Assembly: GCF_011038965.1 (NCBI RefSeq)
Contig: NZ_JAAKEB010000009.1
Location: forward strand, 45,655-109,654
Source of the DNA: Adlercreutzia sp. ZJ141
GTDB lineage: Bacteria; Actinomycetota; Coriobacteriia; Coriobacteriales; Eggerthellaceae
Reading direction: 5' to 3'
DNA length: 64,000 bases
Part shown: positions 32,061 to 39,636 of the stretch, piece by piece
Layout of the letters: every line of letters begins with the position of its first letter
Numbering within the stretch: the first letter of the stretch is position 1
Notes under the pieces: model-generated
What the model saw: only the letters and a program-made list of their open reading frames with translations
What the model was told of the DNA's origin: nothing
The model's database searches: none
Translations under genes and position numbers: made by a program

Positions 32061-33170
32061 TTATTCCAAGCTTATCCAGTTAAACGATTCAGTGTCGGTT
32101 CTTATGGGATGCTGCTCTTCGAGAGCACTCATGAAGCTGAAATCTTCGTAATCCGATGATGACTCCGTTACTTTCGTACCGTCGGGAAGTGTATGGATGA
32201 TGGTGGAAGAGCCGGCATGAGCGTCCCCATCCCAGAAATACGATTCAACGAGAACAAGCTGGCCTTTCTCTATCACGTAATAGGAGACTTCGCCAGTCCA
32301 GGCACCGCCGCTGGCTTTGTTGATAATGCCCCCGTCTTTACAGAGGATGTAATGGTACCTATCCCATCCTTGCGCGAGAGGTTTCACCTCGTTATTGTAA
32401 TAGGTGAAAATACACATGCCATCGGCAGAATCTAAATCACTATCTGTCGAATCGCACATGACAATAAGTTCGGGTATACCGTCAGAGTCGATGTCTTCGA
32501 TGCAGTACCAAAATGCCGGATTGGATGCAAAAAGAGGGAAGAAGATGGTCGGAACATACTGAAAGCCTTTAAGATCGCTTCCGACTACAGCAACGCCATT
32601 CATTTCTACGTTGCTGTAGTCTGAATTAAAATCGGTATCGTCAAAGCTTTCGCCTCTCGTGTGCCACAGATCGATCACCTGTCGGAACTCGTCAACAACA
32701 TCAGCGTAAGCCGTTTCGGCCTGTTGCGCAAGATCAGGCTCTTCCGGTTCCGTTGGCTCTTTGGCCTCCTGCGGCTGCGCAGGTTCTGCCTGTTCTATGG
32801 GATCGGCCTGCTGTTCTTGTTGTTGTGGGGCTATGACGTCGGTGTATACGCGGTATGCGGCGTAGGCGATGCCGGAAAGCGCCAGCGTGACCAGTGCGAC
32901 CAGTACCAGTGTGGGAATACGCCTGCGGCTTTTGCCTTTCTGGCGATCCATGGCTTGGGCAAAGGTGGTGCGTACGGGCGCTGCCGAGGTGGTATCGGCA
33001 GCGCCTTCGGAGGTGCTAGCTTCCGTACCTGCCATGGCTGCAGCTTCGGGGGCTTCCATTTCCGCTCCTGCTGCGTTGGCCGGTGAGGCCACTATGCTAG
33101 TAGGTGCGCCACAGCTCGTGCAGAACTTTGCTTGGTCGGATAGTACGCTTCCGCATTTCGTGCAGTACAT
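32061..33170 (-). CDS. Zinc-ribbon membrane protein 4 of the array
   Basis: 369 residues: zinc ribbon (MYCTKCGSVLSDQAKFCTSC), Ala/Ser-rich linker, basic stop (RQKGKSRRR), one membrane helix near 86-112, a Gln/Glu/Pro-rich spacer (AEPAQPQEAKEPTEPEEPD) and an exported domain. That domain contains DIDSDGIPELIV near residue 230, a D-x-D-x-D-G calcium-loop type motif common in exported proteins. The ribbon is cytoplasmic and the large part outside. It is 13 bases from the gene before it. Function unknown. Confidence 0.75.
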   Translation of the reverse strand: MYCTKCGSVLSDQAKFCTSCGAPTSIVASPANAAGAEMEAPEAAAMAGTEASTSEGAADTTSAAPVRTTFAQAMDRQKGKSRRRIPTLVLVALVTLALSGIAYAAYRVYTDVIAPQQQEQQADPIEQAEPAQPQEAKEPTEPEEPDLAQQAETAYADVVDEFRQVIDLWHTRGESFDDTDFNSDYSNVEMNGVAVVGSDLKGFQYVPTIFFPLFASNPAFWYCIEDIDSDGIPELIVMCDSTDSDLDSADGMCIFTYYNNEVKPLAQGWDRYHYILCKDGGIINKASGGAWTGEVSYYVIEKGQLVLVESYFWDGDAHAGSSTIIHTLPDGTKVTESSSDYEDFSFMSALEEQHPIRTDTESFNWISLE

Positions 33171-33183
33171 GTTGTTCTCCCGG

Positions 33184-33966
33184 TTAACCTACATTGCTCT
33201 TGAACGTGTCGTCATATAAGATACGCCACGTGCCCCGCTCCAAAACGAGGTTAAATGCGAAGGGTTCTTCCTGAATGATTGTCTTGTTGTCAGAAATAAG
33301 CTCAAAACGCCAAGTCCCCGATACGAATGCGGAGTTTCCATCGATGCTTTGACTGCTGTCCGCTATGCTCACGTGGTAGTCGATGTTCTCTCCTGCAAAT
33401 GAAGACAAGTTGGGAAAGAGGTCTTTCACAAGACTTTCGAACACCGCGCGGCTTGCGCCGTCGGGAACAGCGAGTCCGATACTGTTCGCTGCGCTGTCTA
33501 TCAGCGAAAACGTTGAATCGTATTTATTGCGCGTGTTCTCGTCCATGCAGGCGATGGCACGGTTCGCATCTTTTTCATCAAACGCGGCTGTGAGCTCCTC
33601 TACGGTGGTGATAGGTGGGTTTACCTCTTCCACGTAGTAGCGATAAATGGTGTGTGCGGCATAAGCGACAGCGGAAAGCGCCAATGCCACAAGCGCAGCG
33701 AGTACGAGCACGTGAATGCGGATGTGGCTTCGGTGCTTCTGTCTATCCATGGCTTCGGGAAAGGTGAGTTGTTCCGATGTTGTGGTAGAGTTGTCGGCCG
33801 GCTTAACGGAATCGGGGTTGCCAACGTATTCGGTAAAGCGGGCTGGTTCGTCGGAATCGGCCTGTTCGTCAGCGGAGGCGTTCGGGATGCATGGTGCAGG
33901 CGAGCCGCAGCTCGTGCAAAACTTTGCATGATTGCTTATCTCGCTTCCGCATACCATGCAGAACAT
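33184..33966 (-). CDS. Zinc-ribbon membrane protein 3 of the array
   Basis: 260 residues: zinc ribbon (MFCMVCGSEISNHAKFCTSC), acidic linker, FPEAMDRQKHRSHIRIH and one membrane helix near 85-108. The exported part (115-260) begins VEELTAAFDEKDANRAIACM and ends in beta-rich FNLVLERGTWRILYD, which looks like a small NTF2-like or DUF4878-type fold. The phrase F.EAMDRQK.. before the membrane helix is shared with protein 4 (FAQAMDRQKGKSRRR), so the two are related by duplication. AAAGGAGG precedes the ATG. Confidence 0.75.
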   Translation of the reverse strand: MFCMVCGSEISNHAKFCTSCGSPAPCIPNASADEQADSDEPARFTEYVGNPDSVKPADNSTTTSEQLTFPEAMDRQKHRSHIRIHVLVLAALVALALSAVAYAAHTIYRYYVEEVNPPITTVEELTAAFDEKDANRAIACMDENTRNKYDSTFSLIDSAANSIGLAVPDGASRAVFESLVKDLFPNLSSFAGENIDYHVSIADSSQSIDGNSAFVSGTWRFELISDNKTIIQEEPFAFNLVLERGTWRILYDDTFKSNVG

Positions 33967-34009
33967 CCTAAACGCCTCCTTTTGAAATCACATCGCGCCA
34001 GCTGCGTGA

Positions 34010-35326
34010 CTAGGCTTTTTCGATAAAATTGCCACCAAATGATAGATAGGAATCATTTCCGCTATCCATACTAACGAGGTACGAGGTCATATAGGAGCTC
34101 TCGGTTTCTACAGAGGTATTGAGTGCGTATGAAACCGCTGATCCATTTGAATCAGAAACGGTATTGCTGCGGCAATCGAAAGCCACGGAGTTGTTTGTAT
34201 CCTTAAACGACACAGCGAAATTGGGCTGGCCAAACTCATGCGTGGGTTCGTTGGTTACCGCGCCAGTGAGATCTACGTTGTGATACTTATAGTAAGTCTT
34301 ATCCTCTCGCTTGTTGTCGTAATCGATAACATAGTCCGCGTCGAGAGTCTCGCTGGTAGCATTCGAGAAGGAAAGAGAGGCTGTGACTTTGCCGTAATTC
34401 GATTCATCGGTGAGTTCGAACGTCTTGCCGGCCAGCTTCCACTCAGTTGCCTGGCCGGACAGCTGAGCCTCGCCCTGCATCTGCCAACCGTCTGTCTCGC
34501 TGAACGCGAAAGTGGCGGTGCTGGTGGCGGTGTCGGTGGCAAACCACATGTCGTAGCTCACCTTCTGCGTGGCGGTGCTGGTGTAGGAACCCTCGCCACC
34601 ATCAAGAGTTGATGCGAAATCGGAAGTCGAGTATACGACGGCGCTATCTGAGGATTCCGTATTCTCGTCAATGAAGTCAACACCTTTCAAAGGTGTGGTG
34701 GTTGATGAGGTGATGCTGGGGTCTGAGAACAATACCCATTCGCCATTTTCCTTCATGTAGCTCACTTCACCCGTGAAGTCGGTTTCGAAGTTGGCGTTTG
34801 ACATCGTGCCCGTAAATGTCGCCGTCACACATTCGAGTTCCGCGCCAAAGAGGTTTTGCTTGCTCTTCTGCTGATCGTCTACCTTGAAGTCGGTTATCTC
34901 GTAGGGTGATTCGTTAACGTAGTTCGAAGGCACCACGCCTGTGGTGGCGAAATTGCTTGCGTTGACGTCATCTCGCAGGCGGTCGTTTGAAATGGGGTTT
35001 GCGCCCATCACAGCGAATGCGACGATCGCGATGACGACTATGGCTGCCGCACATGCTCCCGCGATGATGGCGGTTTTCTTATTCTTGGGCGAAAGGGCCT
35101 TGGGTGCCGTGGCGCTCGCAGCGTTTGATGCGCTCTTTGTATTTGCGGTTGCTTTTGCGCTGGTGCCAGCGGCGTTACCTGCCGAGTGCATACCGGCGAC
35201 AGGTTGTTTTCCAGAAGCACCTTCCGAAGGTTTTCCGGGTGATAAGGCTCCTACCTTGTGGCCGCATTCTGCGCAGAAAGCAGCGTTGTTCTCGAGTTGC
35301 TTGCCGCAGTTTTCGCAGTAGATCAT
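34010..35326 (-). CDS. Zinc-ribbon membrane protein 2 of the array (TcaA-like layout)
   Basis: 438 residues: zinc ribbon (MIYCENCGKQLENNAAFCAE), Lys/Ala/Ser-rich linker (about 35-85), one membrane helix near 88-110, then a Ser/Thr-rich exported region of more than 300 residues, mostly beta strands (EWVLFSDPSITSSTTTPLKG and similar). The layout of ribbon, one helix and repeated exported domains recalls staphylococcal TcaA, but no direct match can be claimed. GAAAGGAAGG precedes the ATG. It is the largest of the five and may be the outward-facing part of a complex. Confidence 0.75.
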   Translation of the reverse strand: MIYCENCGKQLENNAAFCAECGHKVGALSPGKPSEGASGKQPVAGMHSAGNAAGTSAKATANTKSASNAASATAPKALSPKNKKTAIIAGACAAAIVVIAIVAFAVMGANPISNDRLRDDVNASNFATTGVVPSNYVNESPYEITDFKVDDQQKSKQNLFGAELECVTATFTGTMSNANFETDFTGEVSYMKENGEWVLFSDPSITSSTTTPLKGVDFIDENTESSDSAVVYSTSDFASTLDGGEGSYTSTATQKVSYDMWFATDTATSTATFAFSETDGWQMQGEAQLSGQATEWKLAGKTFELTDESNYGKVTASLSFSNATSETLDADYVIDYDNKREDKTYYKYHNVDLTGAVTNEPTHEFGQPNFAVSFKDTNNSVAFDCRSNTVSDSNGSAVSYALNTSVETESSYMTSYLVSMDSGNDSYLSFGGNFIEKA

Positions 35327-35370
35327 GTTCCTTCCTTTCGTTAGTTCCTATGGTGATGCTAGAGAGGCTT

Positions 35371-36033
35371 CTAGCGAGTGAACAGGTGCTTCTCGTGCTT
35401 ACTGTCGTATACAAGACACCCTGCGAGCGCTGCACATATGACGAGCGCCACCCAGGTGAAGGCACTTGGAGAGCCAAGAGAGAAGCCGATTCCGAAAACG
35501 TAGCTCTTCGGGAAAAACACAACAATGAGGTTATGAATAAGCAAGACGCCTGCAAGCCCTGCAAAGCCTATCGTGCCATTGAGTGCTGTATTCGCCTTGC
35601 GTGCGAGCGCAGCGTAAGCGAATCGTACAAGGAAGATAAAGCTTGCTACCATGATCGCGACAAGCAGCAGCATGCCCGCTACGCAGGCATAGGAGCTTAA
35701 ATCAACTGCATGTTGTGCGAGCGCGATGGTTTCATCAATGAGCGTGAGCGACGATCCGATTCCATTCCACGAGGCGGCAAACGACATTGCTTGGGTCAGG
35801 TTAAGCCACGGGGCGAATATAGCAATGAGGATAACGATGGGCGATGCCGCAATGCTCACGAGTTCAAAAGCGCTTAGGTGCTGGATGCTCAAACCAGCGC
35901 TTGCTGCTTGGGAGCTCTTCTTAGCGCTTGCGCTCATGCGTGCGTTTACATTGGGTTGGGGCATTGTCTTGCCGCAGTTTCGGCAAAAGTGTGCGTTGTC
36001 GGAAAGCGCGGTTCCGCAAAACGGGCAGTACAT
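35371..36033 (-). CDS. Zinc-ribbon membrane protein 1 of the array
   Basis: 220 residues, first gene of the minus-strand run. Zinc ribbon MYCPFCGTALSDNAHFCRNC, a short linker, then four membrane helices (about 55-80, 112-138, 150-172, 183-208) with small loops. Unlike proteins 2-4 it has almost no exported domain, so it could be the membrane core of a complex. The ATG follows GAGAAAGGATC. Its promoter must lie within 120 bases of the perfect palindrome shared with the divergent XRE gene. Confidence 0.75.
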   Translation of the reverse strand: MYCPFCGTALSDNAHFCRNCGKTMPQPNVNARMSASAKKSSQAASAGLSIQHLSAFELVSIAASPIVILIAIFAPWLNLTQAMSFAASWNGIGSSLTLIDETIALAQHAVDLSSYACVAGMLLLVAIMVASFIFLVRFAYAALARKANTALNGTIGFAGLAGVLLIHNLIVVFFPKSYVFGIGFSLGSPSAFTWVALVICAALAGCLVYDSKHEKHLFTR

Positions 36034-36108
36034 TTCGATCCTTTCTCACGGATGGGTTGGAAGCGCGAGTTGCAACCCATCTTGTTCGGTGTACGTTTCG
36101 TCCAATCA

Positions 36109-36144
36109 TATACTTCTTGAGTCCGATAGGACTCAAGAAGTATA
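36109..36144. promoter_or_regulatory. Perfect 36-bp palindrome between the zinc-ribbon array and the XRE gene
   Basis: Arms of 16 bases (TATACTTCTTGAGTCC and its exact complement at 36129-36144) flank the four bases GATA. It lies 76 bases before the first zinc-ribbon gene and 24 bases before the regulator ATG at 36168, so it can overlap both promoters. A dimeric XRE repressor is the obvious candidate ligand. Confidence 0.8.
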
Positions 36145-36167
36145 GCTCAAGCATGTACTCTTTCTTC

Positions 36168-36383
36168 ATGACACCATCAACGAGAAAAGCCATCGGTGCG
36201 AAGATTCGCAAGTTGCGGGAGGAAAGTAACCTCACGCAGGATAAGCTTGCCCTTATGGTGGGCGTTGAGCGTTCCTATCTCGCGAAGGTGGAGGCGGGAA
36301 CGCGCAACGCTAGCATTGACGTGCTTGAGAAAATTGCTGGCGGGTTCGGTTTGTCACTCTCGGAGTTTTTCTCCGGAATTTGA
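36168..36383 (+). CDS. Small XRE-family transcriptional regulator
   Basis: 71 residues from ATG 36168; ATG 36153 would add five residues (MYSFF) and neither has a strong ribosome site. It is almost entirely one helix-turn-helix domain: IGAKIRKLREESNLTQDKLA, then LMVGVERSYLAKVEAGTRNA and SIDVLEKIAGGFGLSLSEFF. Divergent from the zinc-ribbon array with a perfect palindrome between, it most likely represses itself and the array. Its last 30 bases overlap the tail of the convergent gene at 36354-36632. Confidence 0.88.
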   Translation: MTPSTRKAIGAKIRKLREESNLTQDKLALMVGVERSYLAKVEAGTRNASIDVLEKIAGGFGLSLSEFFSGI

Positions 36384-36632
36384 TACGCTGCAGCCTGGTA
36401 CCGTCCACACATCAGGGTTGTCAACTGTTGGCTCATAGCCGAACGGTTCTAAGTAGTTGTCGAGGAAGTAGCGTGCCGATTTAAGCGTGAATCCCTCGAG
36501 TTCCCACAAAACTATTTCATCTGTTTGATGAGCTGCGTACCTGACGGCTCGCGGTGTTTCCCCAGTGCCGCCCCTCAGGGTGATTGGCTCATGTGCGGCT
36601 GCGGCTGTGCGCATACCATCGGGAACATTCAC
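36354..36632 (-). CDS. Hypothetical small protein convergent with the XRE gene
   Basis: 92 residues, GTG start with GGAAGGAGA at good spacing. I do not recognise the family. It appears soluble, with a helical stretch (LWELEGFTLKSARYFLDNYL) and a compact end (YEPTVDNPDVWTVPGCSVSN). Its 3' end overlaps the 3' end of the XRE gene by 30 bases in opposite sense. The motif at 36712-36740 upstream is shared with the LPQTG surface protein gene, suggesting joint control. Confidence 0.6.
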   Translation of the reverse strand: MNVPDGMRTAAAAHEPITLRGGTGETPRAVRYAAHQTDEIVLWELEGFTLKSARYFLDNYLEPFGYEPTVDNPDVWTVPGCSVSNSGEKLRE

Positions 36633-36711
36633 GGTAGTTCTCCTTCCTTCCGGTGGCTTGGCGGATCGCTGAAGCTTTTCGGTATGGTGTCACCATAGAT
36701 TTTTCGGCGGT

Positions 36712-36740
36712 CCTAAAAAAGAGATTTTGAAGGGGTAAAA
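36712..36740 (-). promoter_or_regulatory. Shared upstream motif, copy 2
   Basis: Matches 29713-29742 at 27 of about 29 positions (AAAAAAGAGATTTTGAA then GGGGTAAAA on the plus strand). It lies 80-108 bases before the GTG of the minus-strand gene at 36632. Confidence 0.55.
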
Positions 36741-36862
36741 GTTAATAATATGCGGCAGCTCAAGCGGGCAAAAAGAGGGATTATCATCTTGATCAGGTAT
36801 TAGTACGTAATAGCCTTCTCTAGTGCAGCGTTTTATAATAAGAGCATTGTCTTGTGTACGAC

Positions 36863-36891
36863 TTGAACAACAAACAAATGTTCGCTATAAT
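36863..36891 (+). promoter_or_regulatory. Near-consensus sigma-70 promoter
   Basis: TTGAAC (36863-36868), 17-base spacer, TATAAT (36886-36891). Transcription would start near 36898 and read toward hicA, 163 bases away. Confidence 0.7.
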
Positions 36892-36897
36892 GTCGTC

Positions 36898-37011
36898 ATG
36901 GTTGGACAGCCGATCCTAACCTTAAGCAAATTAAGGGACAGCCTTTTGCGAAGCATTGCGATGTGGTGTTTAGCCGAAGGGAAGGGACCGGATGCGATTC
37001 TTGACTTATGA
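36898..37011 (+). CDS. Possible leaderless 37-residue peptide
   Basis: The ATG sits 7 bases after a TATAAT box, so the transcript could begin at the start codon itself with no 5' leader. The peptide starts MVGQPILTLSKLRDSLLRSI and continues AMWCLAEGKGPDAILDL; it is amphipathic with one Trp and one Cys. Leaderless genes are common in actinobacteria. No family is recognised, and it could equally be a non-coding leader for hicAB. Confidence 0.3.
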   Translation: MVGQPILTLSKLRDSLLRSIAMWCLAEGKGPDAILDL

Positions 37012-37060
37012 GATCCCTTCTAAAATTTTTAACTTAAGTGTATAATTACAAGGAGCTTGT

Positions 37061-37234
37061 ATGGTTAAAAGAAGGGACCTTGTGCGAGAGCTCATTGAAG
37101 CGGGGTTTGTCAGCAGGGGTGGGAAGAGTCATGAAGTATTTGCAAAACCCGGTTTTCGAACCGTTGTTCCTCGGCATCGTGAGCTTAAAGAAACCACAGC
37201 ACGAGAAATCAGGAAACAATCTGGTCTCGAATGA
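37061..37234 (+). CDS. hicA: HicA-type mRNA interferase toxin
   Basis: 57 residues with an AAGGAG site five bases before the ATG and TATAAT at 37041. The double-stranded-RNA-binding-like HicA fold is recognisable: VKRRDLVRELIEAGFVSRGG, the catalytic His in KSHEVF (His24), and the closing RTVVPRHRELKETTAREIRK with KQSGL. HicA toxins cut mRNA without ribosomes. It is 47 bases ahead of the matching antitoxin gene. The glycine-serine-His motif and length are normal, so it should be active. Confidence 0.9.
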   Translation: MVKRRDLVRELIEAGFVSRGGKSHEVFAKPGFRTVVPRHRELKETTAREIRKQSGLE

Positions 37235-37281
37235 CTAGGAGCAGAACTTGCGTTTAGCGAGCAAGAACGAAGGGGTGGGTC

Positions 37282-37728
37282 ATGGTATACGTGTTTGAGT
37301 TTGAGATTGTCGAAGAAGAAGGCTGGTTTGTGGCTATTCCTTTCGATTTTAGTGGTGCGACACAAGGGGAAAGCGTTGCTGAAGCTTGTGAAATGGCGGC
37401 GGACTGGCTTAGGACTGAAATCGAATATCGCCTGATGAACAATGAGGTAATACCAGAGGCAACATTGGAGCACAAGCCACAAAGAGGCGGACGAGTGTTG
37501 CTTGTAGCGGTTGATGTGAGTCTCGATTCGGTGGAAAAGGTGAGCGCTAAAGACGCTGCGGTGCTTCTGGGGGTAACGAGGTCACGTATTTCTCAAATGG
37601 TAAAAGAGGGGCTTCTTACGGGTTTTCGCGTTGGCCGCGATGTGTATGTGACGCTTGATAGCATACGGGCTCGCATTGCAGAAAAGCCGAAGGTCGGTAG
37701 GCCGAAGAAAGACAAAGCATGCGCTTGA
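37282..37728 (+). CDS. hicB: HicB-type antitoxin with C-terminal helix-turn-helix
   Basis: 148 residues. Residues 1-70 form the partial RNase H-like HicB fold (VFEFEIVEEEGWFVAIPFDF, then SGATQGESVAEACEMAADWL). Residues about 88-140 are an excisionase-like helix-turn-helix (VSAKDAAVLLGVTRSRISQM and GFRVGRDVYVTLDSIRARI), the DNA-binding half that represses the operon. A basic tail follows. HicB blocks HicA. The two-domain form is known for longer HicB proteins. AAGGGGTGGG precedes the ATG. Confidence 0.88.
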   Translation: MVYVFEFEIVEEEGWFVAIPFDFSGATQGESVAEACEMAADWLRTEIEYRLMNNEVIPEATLEHKPQRGGRVLLVAVDVSLDSVEKVSAKDAAVLLGVTRSRISQMVKEGLLTGFRVGRDVYVTLDSIRARIAEKPKVGRPKKDKACA

Positions 37729-37824
37729 TGTTGAATGTTGAATGGTTCGGGTTAAGGCGTGAGTGAGTTACGCGTTCTTCGCCATTGAGTTCGTGAAATT
37801 CCGCTGCACTGTGTAGGTGTGCGC

Positions 37825-37830
37825 TATACT
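37825..37830 (+). promoter_or_regulatory. Candidate -10 box of the pheS leader
   Basis: TATACT in the context TGCGCTATACT, about 30 bases before the base of T-box stem I. The -35 is not clear. Confidence 0.45.
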
Positions 37831-37857
37831 ACATGGTTACATGCGCTGACGAAGACA

Positions 37858-38288
37858 GTGGCATGCGTGGGCTTGCGCCGTCAGAGACGAACCTCACCGG
37901 CTGAAAGGGTTCGGGCGGCAAGTGCGTGCCAATTCCCTTCCGAGCAGCATGCCTGAAATCAGACGCGCCAAGCGTATGGCCGCTTCGCAACGGTGTAAGC
38001 ACCGGTGAAGAACGCGAAGAACGCCACAGTGCGAGATGCAGCGCGAGATGCAAGTAGGGCATGACGGGTGCTTCCGTTATCAAGCGAAACGAGCGGGCGC
38101 AGCAACATGGCGCTTTGGCTTTCCGCACAGGCGTGTTCTTCGCGAACGTCCTGAATAAGTAGGTGAAGCCGCAAGGAGCCAGTGTGCATGCGTCAACCGA
38201 GGTGGTACCGCGAGAGCTCATCTCTCGTCCTTGGACCTGCGAAACTCTTCGTTTCGGGCATCCTAGGACGCGAGAGGGCTCTTTTTTG
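37858..38288 (+). promoter_or_regulatory. T-box riboswitch controlling pheST
   Basis: The diagnostic T-box sequence AGGTGGTACCGCG is at 38200-38212. Stem I closes by GGCATGC (37860-37866) with GCATGCC (37947-37953). The terminator pairs AGAGC...CTCTCGTCC (38213-38230) with GGACG...GGGCTC (38265-38281) and ends in TTTTTT (38282-38287). Uncharged tRNA-Phe should bind the leader and stabilise the antiterminator, raising pheST expression. A specifier TTC may lie in AATTCCC at 37931-37937, but this is uncertain. The stretch between 37954 and 38190 is long and holds no gene. Confidence 0.88.
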
Positions 38289-38321
38289 TTGCAGTTGTTG
38301 CGAGAGGAAGAAAGGCGAAGC

Positions 38322-39383
38322 ATGGCACTTACAGATGAACTGGCGGCGCTGCGCGCGCGAACGCTCGAGTCTATCGAGGCGGCCGACACGTCGGCTGCGC
38401 TCGAGCAAGTGCGCGTGGCGGTTTTGGGCAAGTCGGGTACGCTTACCGGCTACCTGCGTTCTATGGGGCAGGTTCCGAAAGAAGAACGCGCTGTTGTGGG
38501 CAAAACGGTAAACGAAGTTCGCGCAGCGGTGGAAGCGGCGCTGTCCGCGCGCAAGGCGGCGCTTGCAGCGGCCGAACTTTCGGCCGCTATCGACGCGGCC
38601 GCTGTAGATGTGACGCTGCCGGGCCGCGCTCAACAGATGGGCACACGGCATCTCATTAACCGCATCGCCGATGAAGTATCCGACATCTTCTTAGGGCTCG
38701 GCTACTGCGTTGTCGAAGGTCCTGAAGTCGAAACCGACTACTACAACTTCACGGCCTTAAACGCGCCGGCCGACCATCCCAGTCGCAGCATGCAGGACAC
38801 GTTCTATGTGCACGACCTGTCAGGCGACACTTCCAGGGTTCGTGGCGAGTCCGACGTGCTGCTGCGCACGCAAACGTCAGGCGTGCAGGTGCACTGCATG
38901 GAGGATCAGCCATTGCCCATCTACATGATTGCGCCGGGCAAGGTGTATCGCCGCGACGTGGCCGACCCCTCGCATCTGCCCCAGTTCCATCAAATCGAAG
39001 GCCTGGTCATCGACAAGGGTATTACCTTTGGTGATCTGAAGGGCACGCTCGATTACCTGTGCAAGCAGGTGTTTGGCCCCGAGCGCAAAACGCGCTTCCG
39101 TGCTCATTACTTCCCGTTCACCGAGCCGTCAGCCGAAGTAGATGTAAGCTGCGGCATTTGCCATGGCGAAGGTTGCCGCATGTGCAAGGGCACCGGCTGG
39201 CTGGAAATTCTCGGCTGCGGCATGGTGGATCCCAACGTGCTTGAAATGAGCGGTATCGACCCCGAGGTGTACTCGGGCTTCGCGTTCGGCATGGGGGTGG
39301 AGCGCATCGCTTGCCTGAAGTACAACGTCCCCGACCTGCGTATGCTGCTAGAAGGCGACATGCGGTTCCTACGTCAGTTTTAG
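38322..39383 (+). CDS. pheS: Phenylalanine-tRNA ligase alpha subunit
   Basis: 353 residues from the ATG after GAGGAAGAAAGG; upstream in-frame codons fall in the T-box. An N-terminal coiled coil (about 1-85) is followed by the class II catalytic core: HLINRIADEVSDIFLGLGYC, motif 2 near YRRDVADPSHLPQFHQIEG (about 208-226) and motif 3 GMGVERIACLKY near 325-336. A CGICHGEGCRMC cluster near 275-290 is seen in some bacterial PheS. It forms the alpha2-beta2 enzyme with PheT. Expression is under the T-box. Confidence 0.96.
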   Translation: MALTDELAALRARTLESIEAADTSAALEQVRVAVLGKSGTLTGYLRSMGQVPKEERAVVGKTVNEVRAAVEAALSARKAALAAAELSAAIDAAAVDVTLPGRAQQMGTRHLINRIADEVSDIFLGLGYCVVEGPEVETDYYNFTALNAPADHPSRSMQDTFYVHDLSGDTSRVRGESDVLLRTQTSGVQVHCMEDQPLPIYMIAPGKVYRRDVADPSHLPQFHQIEGLVIDKGITFGDLKGTLDYLCKQVFGPERKTRFRAHYFPFTEPSAEVDVSCGICHGEGCRMCKGTGWLEILGCGMVDPNVLEMSGIDPEVYSGFAFGMGVERIACLKYNVPDLRMLLEGDMRFLRQF

Positions 39384-39545
39384 GTTTCGTTGTTCTAACG
39401 AACAACGAAACGGTCGACGCTGCGGCCGGTTGAGGCACTCGATCTTCGCGCGATACCGAAGGCTCACGTACCGAAGTACGCTTCGCCTTCGCCATCCCAC
39501 GAATCTCGAGCACCGCAACCGCCCTCGCTGACACTACGAACGACC
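39383..39545 (+). repeat. Structured dispersed repeat, copy B (between pheS and pheT)
   Basis: Aligns over its whole length with 16582-16743 in dnaX. Hairpin 1 is a perfect 11-bp stem TTTCGTTGTTC/GAACAACGAAA (39385-39395 with 39400-39410, loop TAAC). Hairpin 2 is CGTAC/GTACG around loop CGAA (39467-39480). Relative to the dnaX copy, five stem pairs have changed on both sides so that pairing is kept. It begins one base inside the pheS stop codon. Confidence 0.75.
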
Positions 39546-39636
39546 GGTGATAGAAGAGAAAAACTCTCGTAGAGGCGATCACCTGATCGCGTTTCCGGCG
39601 AAACCGGGAAATGCGAATGAAGAGAAAGATAATCCA

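Larger units (their letters stand above)
36633..37060. other. Intergenic region with shared motif and a strong promoter
   Basis: About 430 bases. It holds the shared motif at 36712-36740 (minus strand), a near-consensus promoter at 36863-36891 and a TATAAT at 37041-37046 directly ahead of hicA. A 37-codon frame at 36898-37011 begins exactly where transcription from the first promoter should start and is listed separately. Confidence 0.6.
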
